Positions 17,302-26,017 of a stretch of 64,000 bases of DNA are shown here, piece by piece. How positions within the stretch are numbered: position 1 is the stretch's first letter; each line of letters starts with the position of its first letter. Source of the stretch: Alkalibacterium sp049389645 (GTDB taxonomy: Bacteria > Bacillota > Bacilli > Lactobacillales > Carnobacteriaceae_A); assembly GCF_049389645.1 (NCBI RefSeq), contig NZ_CP186540.1, forward strand, positions 1,550,001 through 1,614,000, read 5' to 3'. The position numbers and the translations under genes were made by a program. Below the pieces are notes generated by a model, which did no database searches, was not told the origin of the DNA, and saw nothing but the letters and a program-made list of their open reading frames with translations.

Positions 17302-18732
17302 TTGGAATTAAAAAACGATATACTCAACGAAGAACTGAAGATCATTAATATTGGGACATCCACATTTAAAACAGATTTAGATTTTCAGAAGGTAGAAGCC
17401 GTTCAGTACGATTGGCGTCCGCCTGCTGGAGGAAACATTGAATTGATTAATGCACTAGATTTTTTGAATGACAAAGAAGATGTTGAACAAGCGAATCAAG
17501 AAACAATTAAAGTGATTAAAGATGCTCATGCATTCTTAGTGGATATTGATCAGGCAATTAAAGTGATACCGGGAATGCATAGTAAATTGATTTTACATGC
17601 AGGTCCTCCTGTTAAATGGCACAACATGTGTGGACCCGTTAAGGGCGCAATCATAGGTGCTTTAATGTACGAAGGATTAGCAGATACGCATGAAGATGCG
17701 GAAATAATGGCAGGTTCTGGAGAAATTGAATTTGCCCCCGCTCATGAATATGATGCAGTAGGTCCGATGGCGGGGATCATTTCTCCATCAATGCCCGTCC
17801 ATGTGGTTGAAAATCGCACCAACGGAAACAAAGCGTATTGCACAGTAAACGAAGGGCTTGGTAAAGTTCTTCGTTTTGGAGCCAACTCTAAAGATGTAAT
17901 CGATCGTCTGAAATGGATCGAACAAAAATTTGCTCCTGTATTGAAAGAAGCTTTAAGTCTTTCTAACGGTATAGATTTGAAATCCATTACATCTCAAGCT
18001 CTTCATATGGGAGACGAGTGTCATAACAGAAACAAAGCTTCTACCAGTTTATTTTATAGAGAAATCATTGATTATTTTTTGCAAACCGATCGTGATAAAC
18101 AAGAATTGAGAGAAGTTACTGAATTCATTAAAGGGAATGATCATTACTTCTTGAATCTTTCTATGCCGGCATGTAAGTCAGCTTTAGATGCAGCTCATGG
18201 TATAAAGTATTCAACTATTGTGACAGCTATGGCTCGAAATGGTGTTGAATTTGGAATAAAAGTGAGTGGATTAGATAAAGGTCAGTGGTTTACTGCTCCA
18301 GCAAACTTTGTCAAAGGGATGTTTTTCCCCGGTTATAGTGAAGATGATGCTGCACCAGATTTAGGTGACAGTACAATCGCAGAAACGATGGGTATAGGCG
18401 GATTTGCAATGGGTGCTTCACCGGCAATCGTCCAGTTTGTGGGTGGAGAAGTACAAGATGCTATAAACTACAGTGAGCAGATGTATGAGATAACAGCAGG
18501 TGAGAACAGTAATTTTTCTATCCCGGCCTTGAATTTTAGAGGTGGAGCTTTCGGTATAGATATAAGAAAAGTAATCGATACGAATATTCTGCCAGTGATC
18601 AACACAGGCATGGCTCACAAAGAAGCAGGAGTAGGCCAGGTAGGAGCAGGAATCGTCCATCCTCCGGTTGCTTGTTTCGAAAAAGCCATAAGTGAATTTG
18701 TAAATGTATACAAGGGGGATAAAGATGAGTAA
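17302..18732 (+). CDS. DUF1116 protein (AllG/YlbE-like)
   Basis: This 476-residue DUF1116 protein begins with a short strand and QYDWRPPAGGNIELINAL, then MCGPVKGAIIGALMYEGLA and EFAPAHEYDAVGPMAG, and a late GGFAMGASPAIVQFVGG block. The homologous E. coli gene ylbE lies beside fdrA and ylbF and has been tied to oxamate carbamoyltransferase. The TTG start at 17302 directly follows the fdrA stop, with AAGGAGG inside the end of fdrA, so the two are made in step. The 3' end overlaps the carbamate kinase start by 8 bases. Confidence 0.85.
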   Translation: MELKNDILNEELKIINIGTSTFKTDLDFQKVEAVQYDWRPPAGGNIELINALDFLNDKEDVEQANQETIKVIKDAHAFLVDIDQAIKVIPGMHSKLILHAGPPVKWHNMCGPVKGAIIGALMYEGLADTHEDAEIMAGSGEIEFAPAHEYDAVGPMAGIISPSMPVHVVENRTNGNKAYCTVNEGLGKVLRFGANSKDVIDRLKWIEQKFAPVLKEALSLSNGIDLKSITSQALHMGDECHNRNKASTSLFYREIIDYFLQTDRDKQELREVTEFIKGNDHYFLNLSMPACKSALDAAHGIKYSTIVTAMARNGVEFGIKVSGLDKGQWFTAPANFVKGMFFPGYSEDDAAPDLGDSTIAETMGIGGFAMGASPAIVQFVGGEVQDAINYSEQMYEITAGENSNFSIPALNFRGGAFGIDIRKVIDTNILPVINTGMAHKEAGVGQVGAGIVHPPVACFEKAISEFVNVYKGDKDE

Positions 18733-19663
18733 AATATTGATTGCTCTAGGAGGAAATGCCCTAGGTGAAAACGCTGAAGAACAGCGTCAATTGGCAAAAA
18801 ACGCTGCCGTTGCAATCACTGACATGATTGAGCAGGGTCATGAAGTTGTTTTATCTCATGGTAATGGTCCGCAAGTCGGTGCAATAAACTTAGCTTTTCA
18901 GGAATATGCTAAATCTAAATCGAATGAATCGCTTGGTATGCCTTTTCCAGAATCAGGAGCAATGAGTCAGGGATATATCGGATATCATTTACAAAATGCT
19001 TTAAGAACTGAATTAATAAACCGAGGAATCAATAAGTCAGTCGTATCATTGATAACTCAAGTCGTGGTTGATGCAAAAGACGAAGCCTTTAAAAACCCGA
19101 CCAAACCAATTGGTCCATTTTATTCAAAAACAGATTCTGAAGTATTAGCAAGTCAGACGGGAGACACCTATATAGAAGATTCAGGTCGAGGATACAGGAA
19201 AGTGATTCCTTCTCCATCACCTGTGAGAGTTGTAGAATCAAATATGATGAAAGAATTAATTGATAATGGACACATTGTTATTGGTGCAGGAGGCGGCGGT
19301 ATTCCTGTCATTGAAAATGAAAAAAATCAGTTGATCGGCGTCGAAGCAGTTATAGATAAAGATAACGCTAGCGAAAAATTAGCTGAAGAGCTAGATGTCG
19401 ATTTCTTCTTTATTCTAACAGCAGTTGATCGAGTGGCTATTAATTTTGGTAAACCTAATCAAAAAGAATTGGAAAGTTTGAACGTAGAAGAAGCCGATAG
19501 ATATATTAAGGAAGGTCACTTCCCTGAAGGTAGTATGTTGCCGAAGGTACAGTCGGCTATAAAATTTGTTGAATCAAAACCAGGAAGAAAAGCTATTATC
19601 TCTTCTTTGGAAAAAGCAAAAGAAGCAGTATTAGGAAAAACTGGTACAGTGGTTTACAAGTGA
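18725..19663 (+). CDS. arcC: Carbamate kinase
   Basis: This 312-residue amino-acid-kinase-fold enzyme makes ATP from carbamoyl phosphate and ADP, giving carbamate (which falls apart to NH3 and CO2). LIALGGNALG at the start, SHGNGPQVG, GAGGGGIPVI and the C-terminal SMLPKVQSAIKF block are the family marks. The ATG at 18725 lies 7 bases past AAGGGGG and 8 bases inside the DUF1116 gene. No arginine deiminase or ornithine carbamoyltransferase is near, so the carbamoyl phosphate must come from the FdrA/DUF1116/DUF2877 proteins: this is the energy-yielding step of the operon. Confidence 0.94.
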   Translation: MSKILIALGGNALGENAEEQRQLAKNAAVAITDMIEQGHEVVLSHGNGPQVGAINLAFQEYAKSKSNESLGMPFPESGAMSQGYIGYHLQNALRTELINRGINKSVVSLITQVVVDAKDEAFKNPTKPIGPFYSKTDSEVLASQTGDTYIEDSGRGYRKVIPSPSPVRVVESNMMKELIDNGHIVIGAGGGGIPVIENEKNQLIGVEAVIDKDNASEKLAEELDVDFFFILTAVDRVAINFGKPNQKELESLNVEEADRYIKEGHFPEGSMLPKVQSAIKFVESKPGRKAIISSLEKAKEAVLGKTGTVVYK

Positions 19664-19708
19664 TAAATGAAAGTCAGCTAAACAGAAGGGAAAACTCCCA
19701 ATAAGTAG

Positions 19709-19744
19709 AAAAATCCATTACCTAACTAGGTAATGGATTTTTTT
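19709..19744 (+). terminator. Terminator of the PucR-linked operon
   Basis: Stem AAAAATCCATTACC / GGTAATGGATTTTTTT with a 6-base loop and T run, 45 bases past the carbamate kinase stop. Confidence 0.9.
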
Positions 19745-19775
19745 GCTTATTCAAAGGTACTTTTTTAAAGTGAAG

Positions 19776-19882
19776 TGTAGTTCAAAAAGATATGTTCAGA
19801 TTGAACTACAAATAGAGAGTCTGGTCTGCCCCGCAAACTGAAGTTCAGAAATAACTATAATGCTGAACTTCAATTTGTGGGG
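19776..19882. repeat. Two adjacent hairpins between two catabolic clusters
   Basis: The 306-bp gap before dhaQ holds, besides the terminator, a 10-bp perfect inverted repeat (TGTAGTTCAA at 19776 and its complement at 19801) and a larger imperfect hairpin at 19829-19882 with arms of 20 bases matching at 18 positions. Both arms carry an AGTTCA core. There is no T run, and no gene was seen here. They mark the border between the carbamoyl operon and the dha island. Confidence 0.5.
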
Positions 19883-19969
19883 ATTTCCACCTTATGAGTG
19901 TGTCTTTAAGGGTATCCTATAAATCATATTGAGTTATTTAGTATCTAATAATGTTTGTTATGGATTTTT

Positions 19970-20956
19970 TTACCAGTGCGAAGCATCGGTTTGATGTTTG
20001 AGGGCATTGATCCATTCTTGATCAGCAATTTTTAATAAAGTCAATGATATCCCGTGCATATTGTACGATGTCAAATGAGAACCGACTTTTACAAAAGAAA
20101 TATGAAGTTGCTCCAAATCTAACAAACGTCTTAAGTCATTCGTAAAGACGTATTGTTCCATTAATGGAGTAGAACCAAGGCCGTTGACTAAAATGGCGAA
20201 CTCTTCGTTGGGAGACCAATCAATCAATCTTTTAAGTTTGTTTACGAGTTCAATAGCCAGTTGTTCAGACGAATGGTAAGGTACTTTCCGGTAACCTTTC
20301 TCCCCATGTATGCCTATGCCGTAATAAACTTCGTCATCATTAAGTGTAAATGAAGTGGTGTCGCTCCCAGGAACTCTAGCCGGGCTAAGCGCAACCCCGA
20401 GTGTATAAAGATTTGCAGAAACTTTATCTCCCAGTTGTTTCAATCCAGAAAGTGCCATGCCTTCTTCTGCAAAGGCTCCTATGATTTTATGAACGAACAG
20501 AGTTCCTGCTACTCCACGGTGTCTTTTTTTGTAAGTATAATTATCTTCGATGGAATGATCATCTGCGACACAGATGAGTTCGATTTTATGACCCAGTTCA
20601 CATGCTTTTTCTTTTGCTTCTGTGAACGCCTTTATATCTCTGGGGAAGTTCTTCACTATAAGAAGTGCTCCTTTACCCGTATCGGTTTTTTTGATAGCCT
20701 CCAGGATAGCCTCGGATTCAGGTGGAACAAACAATTCTCCATTAACACTTGCCGTCAACATACCATCTCCTACATAGCCAAAGTGGGTAGGTTCATGCCC
20801 GCTTCCGCCACCACTGATGACTGCAACTTTATCTTTATTTTTCTGATATATAATCTTGTTATCCGAATCATAGCTGATTCTTTCTTTATGTTCAAAGTAA
20901 TAGCCGGCTAACATTGCATCTATATTTTGTTTAGGATTGTTTTGAATATGTTTCAT
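19970..20956 (-). CDS. dhaQ: DhaQ-like regulatory DhaK paralogue
   Basis: This 328-residue protein is a dihydroxyacetone-kinase DhaK domain without kinase partner domain. It keeps the substrate-binding GGGSGHEPTHFGYVG and the His of GIGIHGEKG that binds dihydroxyacetone covalently in DhaK, and an Asp in VKNFPRD where true kinases have YTGD or YSGD. It starts with ATG overlapping the last base of the TetR-type gene stop. In Lactococcus lactis the pair DhaQ-DhaS works as a dihydroxyacetone-sensing activator; adjacency to a DhaS-like gene makes this a DhaQ coactivator rather than a metabolic kinase. Confidence 0.85.
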   Translation of the reverse strand: MKHIQNNPKQNIDAMLAGYYFEHKERISYDSDNKIIYQKNKDKVAVISGGGSGHEPTHFGYVGDGMLTASVNGELFVPPESEAILEAIKKTDTGKGALLIVKNFPRDIKAFTEAKEKACELGHKIELICVADDHSIEDNYTYKKRHRGVAGTLFVHKIIGAFAEEGMALSGLKQLGDKVSANLYTLGVALSPARVPGSDTTSFTLNDDEVYYGIGIHGEKGYRKVPYHSSEQLAIELVNKLKRLIDWSPNEEFAILVNGLGSTPLMEQYVFTNDLRRLLDLEQLHISFVKVGSHLTSYNMHGISLTLLKIADQEWINALKHQTDASHW

Positions 20957-21510
20957 TATGCTTCACTCCTCGTACCACATATGTCTAGTAAATAGGTGTA
21001 CACATTATATGCCATTTTTTCGGGTGAGACTTTACACCCGGACTGAATCCAGTCTTTTATGATACCTACCATTCCATGACCCAAAAAACTGGAAACCAGA
21101 TTCTTTTTTTCATCGGTAAAACGTTCGCAGGGGACGTGGTCATCATTAAGTATTTTTAAAAAGAGTTCTCTCAGATTCACATACAAAGAATTTGAAAATC
21201 CGTTTTGTTCGTATACGGCTAAAGCGTTCTTGTAAAACTTCTGTTCACGATTAAAATAAACGAATATTTGCTTTAGAATAGAATCCCAGTGTTCAAAATC
21301 AAGTAAATCGCTGATGTTTTCCTGACTTTCTGTATGATAGATCCATTCTATCAATTCATACTTATCTTGAAAATGATAATAAAAAGTTTGTCTTCTTAAA
21401 TCCGCTTTTTTCATTATATCACTGACTGATATTTTAGCAAAAGGTTCTTTTTGCATCAGCGTTTTGAAAGAGTAAGCAATAACTTTTTTGGTAATGATTG
21501 ACTGGTCCAT
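20956..21510 (-). CDS. dhaS: DhaS-like TetR-family activator
   Basis: This 184-residue TetR-family regulator has an N-terminal helix-turn-helix (about residues 20-50, ISVSDIMKKADLRRQTFYYHFQDKYELIEWIY) and the C-terminal domain of the DhaS group. In L. lactis DhaS, with DhaQ and dihydroxyacetone, activates the dha operon by binding GGACACAT-N6-ATTTGTCC. Close matches to this site occur three times in the window, the first only 71 bases upstream of this gene in the divergent promoter region. GGGGGAA precedes the ATG. Confidence 0.88.
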   Translation of the reverse strand: MDQSIITKKVIAYSFKTLMQKEPFAKISVSDIMKKADLRRQTFYYHFQDKYELIEWIYHTESQENISDLLDFEHWDSILKQIFVYFNREQKFYKNALAVYEQNGFSNSLYVNLRELFLKILNDDHVPCERFTDEKKNLVSSFLGHGMVGIIKDWIQSGCKVSPEKMAYNVYTYLLDICGTRSEA

Positions 21511-21580
21511 AGTTTCCCCCTATTCTATTTTCAGTATATATGATGAATGAATGAATAACGAGAGTATACATTGTGAGTTT

Positions 21581-21602
21581 TGACACATTCGGATAACTGT
21601 CC
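21581..21602 (+). promoter_or_regulatory. DhaS-type operator 1
   Basis: TGACACAT-TCGGAT-AACTGTCC resembles the lactococcal DhaS site GGACACAT-N6-ATTTGTCC. It lies between divergent dhaS and a decayed gldA copy, followed by a conserved CCGTTT...AAGCGCTTTCA block that resembles a cre (CcpA) site. A -10 box is not clear, in contrast to operator 3. Confidence 0.75.
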
Positions 21603-21683
21603 GTTTAAAAACAAGCGCTTTCAGAGTAATGTGATAGTGTAAACAAATTAAATGAGTCACAAACTATAAATAGAGGATTTATC

Positions 21684-21950
21684 ATGAATGGAATTTTGGT
21701 TAGTCCAAGCTGGTACTGGAAAACAAATAAATTAGGGATATTGAACGGTCTTTAGTAATGTACACAGCACTTAAGCTGCCAGTGAGGCCGGAAAAAATAC
21801 ATTAGGAGGATAAGTCGTACGATAAACTATTGGAGATCGGGAAATCGGCAACTAAAGAAATCAACACCATAATCAGCCTGGCATTTACGGTGACGCCGGA
21901 AGATGTGGTCCGGGCTAGTCGTGCTGCCGATGACGATGTCAGACACTTAT
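21684..21950 (+). pseudogene. Remnant of glycerol dehydrogenase (gldA copy 1)
   Basis: The ATG and first codons read MNGILVSPSWYW, matching MDKIFVSPSRYI of the intact gldA at 35201. After a gap the sequence continues with codons matching its C-terminal part (MYTALKLPVRPE, then LEIGKSATKE and FTVTPEDVVRA against MYVALDLPVTLE, LAVGKSATKE and FTVTPEDVVEA). Stops and frameshifts interrupt it, and roughly 280 internal codons are missing. The ribosome binding site and operator upstream are still recognisable, so this was once a DhaS-controlled gldA. Confidence 0.85.
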
Positions 21951-22043
21951 AGAGTGAAGTCAAGTAACAGGTCAGAGTTTAACACAAGTGTCAGTGAATA
22001 AAAAAATCCTTTCCAAAAAAAGAAAAAGTAAGGGAGCATCTTT

Positions 22044-22166
22044 ATGAGTTACATGGGTAACATCGCTCTAATGGTAACAGGTCCGATATACTTCCATTGT
22101 ACTCTTTTTTATGACGGATCCTCTATAGTGGCCTTGTTTTTTTACACGAAAATCAGAAAAATATAA
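22044..22166 (+). CDS. Small hydrophobic ORF, uncertain
   Basis: A 40-codon frame starts MSYMGNIALMVTGPIYFHCT after an AGGGAG site 8 bases upstream and encodes a mostly hydrophobic peptide with a basic end (YTKIRKI). It lies in decayed DNA between the gldA remnant and the fused dihydroxyacetone kinase. No family is recognised. It may be a chance frame or the start of a lost membrane protein gene. Confidence 0.25.
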   Translation: MSYMGNIALMVTGPIYFHCTLFYDGSSIVALFFYTKIRKI

Positions 22167-22370
22167 TGAAATCGCAGGTTAAATGAAACACTCATCTGCC
22201 TGTCTATATTTATTAACAAGAGTAAACAGCAAATATTTTTCTGAGTAATATATAGATAGTAAAGTAGTCAGATTTTGATCATATCAGAAGCTGTTTGTCA
22301 GTACCAGAAAAACAACCGAAGTATAAAACCGAATAAACAAAGCAAAAATAAAAATAGGGAGTTTTTTGAA

Positions 22371-24125
22371 ATGAAAAAAATTATCAATACGCCAGACACT
22401 TTGATGATGGAAATGTGCCATGGCATCATTATGGCTCATCCGGAACTTGAACTGCTGAGAAAATATAAAGTGATTAAAAAGAAAAAAATGGATAAACAGA
22501 AAGTAACATTGATAAGCGGAGGTGGAAGCGGTCATGAGCCCGCTCATGCTGGGTTTGTAGGGAAAGGAATGCTGGACGCTGCTGTATGTGGGGAAGTCTT
22601 TGCGTCACCTTCTCAGATACAAGTTTATCAGGCAATAAAAGAAACACAAAGCAGCAAAGGAACGTTATTAATCATCAAAAATTATTCCGGGGATATTATG
22701 AACTTCAAGAACGCTGCTCAACTCGCTCAAGAAGATGGAGTAAAAGTTGATTATGTCAAAGTTGAAGATGATATCGCAGTAGAAGACAGCCTATATACTG
22801 TCGGCCGTCGTGGGGTTGCAGGGACTGTTTTAGTGCACAAGATAGCTGGAGCCGCGGCAGAAGAAGGTCGCTCTTTGAACGAGGTGAAACTAGTTGCGCA
22901 AAAAGCAGCTGATCGTGTGCGCAGTATCGGAATTGCTCTGACTTCCTGTACTTTGCCCGCTAAAGGATCTCCGACATTCAAATTGGCAGAAGATGAAATG
23001 GAGTACGGAGTTGGTATTCATGGTGAACCCGGTATTAGAAGAGAAAAACTGTTGACAGCAAGGGAACTGGCTGAACGCATGACTGCAGATGTTATAAAAG
23101 ATTTAAATATCACACGTGAATCTGATGAAGAACTGGTAGTTTTGATTAATGGTTTTGGAGCCACACCGCTTCAGGAGTTGTATTTATTCAATAATGAGGT
23201 AGTCAAAGAACTTTCGAAGCGCAACTTGAAAATATGTCGAACGTTTGTGGGAAACTATATGACGAGTATAGACATGGCTGGGGTATCGGTGTCGATTATG
23301 AAACTAGACGACGAATTGAAAACCCTCATATCTAAAGAAAGTGATGCCCCGGCTTTCAAAGTGTCGGGACCTGTTGACCGCGTAGAGTTTACTGATATTT
23401 TTGAAGAGCAGACAAAACAGTCAGCAACTTTTACCGTAGAAACAGCTGATAAATACGCCGAAATTTCTGATGATACGTTAACATTGAACAACATGATTTA
23501 CTTAGTTGATAAAATGAGCGAAATCATTATTGAAAATGAAGGCCCATTCTGTGAACTGGATGCTCATGCCGGCGATGGTGATTTTGGTATGAGTATTTCA
23601 AATGGATTTAAGCAGTTGAAAAGAGAATGGGATTATGTACTGGAGCAGTCGGATGATATTGGAGAATTCCTTGAAGAATGTTCATTGATTATAATGGAAA
23701 AATGTGGAGGAGCTTCGGGTCCGATTTGGGGTTCTGCATTTAGAGCAGCCGGCAAAAAAGTTGAAGGTAAAAAAGAACTGTCAATTAAAGCGTTCTCAGA
23801 TATGATTGATGCGGCTATTAAAGGTATTCAGTTGACTGGTGAGCGATCGTTCGGTAAAGGTGCAGAAGTTGGGGATAAAACATTAATTGACGCACTTATC
23901 CCATGTCAGGCGGCCTGGGCTGAGAGTGCGGCAGATAATGAGGATTTTGAGACAGCATTTAAAAAAGGTGCCATTGCAGCAGTAGAAGGTGCAAAAAGCA
24001 CAGAAGGCATAGTTGCCCGCATGGGGCGTGCAGGAACTGTTGGTGAACGCAGTATCGGGCATCCAGATGCAGGAGCATACGCATTAGGCGTGATCTTTAC
24101 AGAGTTATCTGAAAGTATCAGATAA
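22371..24125 (+). CDS. dhaK: ATP-dependent dihydroxyacetone kinase (DhaK-DhaL fusion)
   Basis: This 584-residue kinase phosphorylates dihydroxyacetone with ATP. The DhaK half (about 1-330) has GGGSGHEPAHAGFVG, NYSGDIMNF and the substrate-binding His in GVGIHGEPG. A linker of about 60 residues leads to a DhaL half with the Mg-ADP-binding DAHAGDGDFGMSISNG, KCGGASGPIWGSAF and GERSIGHPDAGA. The one-chain form is that of Citrobacter and eukaryotic kinases and differs from the PTS-linked DhaKLM encoded at 36442. The ATG at 22371 follows AGGGAG; upstream in-frame codons look non-coding. Dihydroxyacetone would come from GldA. Confidence 0.93.
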   Translation: MKKIINTPDTLMMEMCHGIIMAHPELELLRKYKVIKKKKMDKQKVTLISGGGSGHEPAHAGFVGKGMLDAAVCGEVFASPSQIQVYQAIKETQSSKGTLLIIKNYSGDIMNFKNAAQLAQEDGVKVDYVKVEDDIAVEDSLYTVGRRGVAGTVLVHKIAGAAAEEGRSLNEVKLVAQKAADRVRSIGIALTSCTLPAKGSPTFKLAEDEMEYGVGIHGEPGIRREKLLTARELAERMTADVIKDLNITRESDEELVVLINGFGATPLQELYLFNNEVVKELSKRNLKICRTFVGNYMTSIDMAGVSVSIMKLDDELKTLISKESDAPAFKVSGPVDRVEFTDIFEEQTKQSATFTVETADKYAEISDDTLTLNNMIYLVDKMSEIIIENEGPFCELDAHAGDGDFGMSISNGFKQLKREWDYVLEQSDDIGEFLEECSLIIMEKCGGASGPIWGSAFRAAGKKVEGKKELSIKAFSDMIDAAIKGIQLTGERSFGKGAEVGDKTLIDALIPCQAAWAESAADNEDFETAFKKGAIAAVEGAKSTEGIVARMGRAGTVGERSIGHPDAGAYALGVIFTELSESIR

Positions 24126-24316
24126 AAGCTACAGCAAAAGGAATATGCGAGTCTTTTGAAAGTGCGATAAATCAATGTTTTAAATCAGAAAAGACGAGCA
24201 TCAGCTGTGACTATGACAGAATATGAATGTGGATAAAAAAATTCCCACAATTAAAAACGCATAAAGTCAAAACCACAGTATTCACAAATTTAAAAATGAA
24301 TTAGGGAGAGAATAAA

Positions 24317-25039
24317 TTGGATACTACTTTATTTCAGCAATTACTAGGAGAATTTTTTGGCACGATGATTTTGATTCTGCTAGGAGATGGTGCTGTTGCA
24401 GCCGCTGTACTTAAAAGAACAAAATCAAATAACGGGGGATGGCTCATGATTACTATCGGATGGGGACTTGCAGTCACCATAGGTATATATGCAGCCAGCT
24501 GGCTTTCGCCCGCACATATTAATCCTGCTGTCACACTTGGTATGGCGGTTGCCGGAAAAATAGGATGGAATCTTGTTATTCCTTATATTTTTGCACAAGT
24601 CGTTGGTGCTTTTGCAGGAGCTGTGCTGGTTTGGCTTAATTATATTCCTCACTTTGGTGCAACGGATGATGAATCAGCCATTTTGGCTGTGTTCTCAACC
24701 GGACCAGCAATCAAAGGAAGCAAGTGGAATTTATTGTCCGAAACAATTGCAACAACCGTTTTAGTTTTTGTTCTTTTAGCTTTTACCCTTGGAGAGTTTA
24801 CAGAAGGAGTGCTTCCTGTAGTCATCGGACTTTTAATTGTCGCTATTGGCATTTCACTCGGCGGAACGACTGGCTATGCAATCAACCCTGCTCGTGATCT
24901 GGGCCCGAGAATCGCACATCAGTTGCTTCCGATAGCAAATAAAGGAAGCTCTGAATGGGAGTATTCGTGGATTCCGATCATCGGACCATTCATTGGTGGA
25001 ACACTTGGCGCGTTGATATTTATGGCCATGAACGTTTAG
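24317..25039 (+). CDS. glpF: Glycerol facilitator (MIP/aquaporin family)
   Basis: This 240-residue membrane channel has six hydrophobic segments and the two NPA loops, AHINPAVTLGM (about residues 65-75) and GYAINPARDLGPR (about 190-202). The Asp after the second NPA-R is the mark of glycerol-conducting aquaglyceroporins. It would let glycerol enter by diffusion. The start is a TTG at 24317, 7 bases after AGGGAGA. It lies 191 bases behind the fused dihydroxyacetone kinase and is followed by a terminator, so it probably ends that transcription unit. Confidence 0.92.
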   Translation: MDTTLFQQLLGEFFGTMILILLGDGAVAAAVLKRTKSNNGGWLMITIGWGLAVTIGIYAASWLSPAHINPAVTLGMAVAGKIGWNLVIPYIFAQVVGAFAGAVLVWLNYIPHFGATDDESAILAVFSTGPAIKGSKWNLLSETIATTVLVFVLLAFTLGEFTEGVLPVVIGLLIVAIGISLGGTTGYAINPARDLGPRIAHQLLPIANKGSSEWEYSWIPIIGPFIGGTLGALIFMAMNV

Positions 25040-25161
25040 ATGCAAAAAATGTGTGTACATTTTGGTTGTAAATATATGGTCTGCCCAAAATTTTTAATGA
25101 AAGACTAATACAATAAGAACGAGGCTTGGGAAAAAGTCCCATACCTAATCTATAATAATTT

Positions 25162-25210
25162 AAAAGCTGCGTAATTTTGTAAATAAAATTCAAAATTGCG
25201 CAGCTTTTTT
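25162..25210 (+). terminator. Terminator after glpF
   Basis: Stem AAAAGCTGCG...CAATTTTG-type / CAAAATTGCGCAGCTTTTTT, long and ending in a T run. Confidence 0.8.
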
Positions 25211-25326
25211 CTATCTTTCTTAATATATTTCCTTAATTTTTTATCATGAATACTAGGTTCGTTTCATTTTCAACTTCCAAGTGCCTACGGATAAAAAATG
25301 GAGTGAAACCTAAATTAGCTTCCCCT

Positions 25327-25404
25327 GAACCAAAGTATACGGAACTGTACGTTCGGTGGTGTGAGAGGAGGTAAATAAATTGATTGTTTTGCTTCCTACT
25401 CGAT
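25327..25404 (+). mobile_element. Group II intron 3' end remnant (domains V-VI)
   Basis: A domain V-like hairpin at 25327-25357 (arm around GTATAC, GGAA loop, GTACGTTCGGT) is followed by GGTGTGAGAGG and a domain VI-like hairpin ending TTCCTACTCGAT. This order and wording match the 3' ends of bacterial group II introns. No reverse transcriptase or 5' domains are present, so it is a degraded end left in the gap between glpF and dhaT. Confidence 0.55.
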
Positions 25405-25622
25405 CATACAGCTATTCCTGATTTTTGCTGAAACCAAATCACAGTTAATTCAAGAGTAGTCTTAAAGTCGGAATTCCCTTTCAAAATAGTGAGTGCATTT
25501 TAAGTGGCTTCTAAAATAGTTATGTCCACGTTGTAGCCGGTTTTTCAGAATGGAATGTTATGTTCAGTTGCAAAACACCCTTAACATGTGAAACGTTCAC
25601 ATATTATTAGTCATCAAGAAAA

Positions 25623-25669
25623 TCCCAATTGACTTTCAACTGGTTTCATCAGTTGAAAGTCAATTGGGA
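25623..25669. repeat. Perfect 20-bp inverted repeat
   Basis: The left arm TCCCAATTGACTTTCAACTG and its exact complement are separated by 7 bases. There is no T run behind it, so it is not a standard terminator. It lies in decayed DNA with an intron remnant and may be the end of a lost mobile element. Confidence 0.7.
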
Positions 25670-25914
25670 GCATAACGCAGTTTGTTCATATACAGTTGAA
25701 TCGATCCTGCTCTTTTTTCGTGGTGGGACAAACGGTGCGATGGAAATTATAATCAGGGGTAAAAAGACTGTTTAATCAACGTTTTTTGTGGTCGGATCAA
25801 ATTATCTGTATCTGCTTTTTTCTTGTTTCCAATGATTATTTAACTGTAACTATCTATTGATTTGAATTTTTATAGATGAAATAAATAGTTGGATAAATAA
25901 TAAAAAGTGTTTTT

Positions 25915-25936
25915 TGACACATTGATAGATTTGTCC
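25915..25936 (+). promoter_or_regulatory. DhaS-type operator 2 (best match)
   Basis: TGACACAT-TGATAG-ATTTGTCC differs from the lactococcal consensus GGACACAT-N6-ATTTGTCC at one base. It stands upstream of the second gldA remnant; dhaT lies 560 bases further. Followed by the conserved CCGTTT and a weaker cre-like AACGCTCTCA. Confidence 0.82.
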
Positions 25937-26017
25937 GTTTCAAAACAAACGCTCTCAAGGTAAGGTGACAGCGTAAACAAATTCAATGAATCACAAACTA
26001 TAAATGGAGGTTCTATC

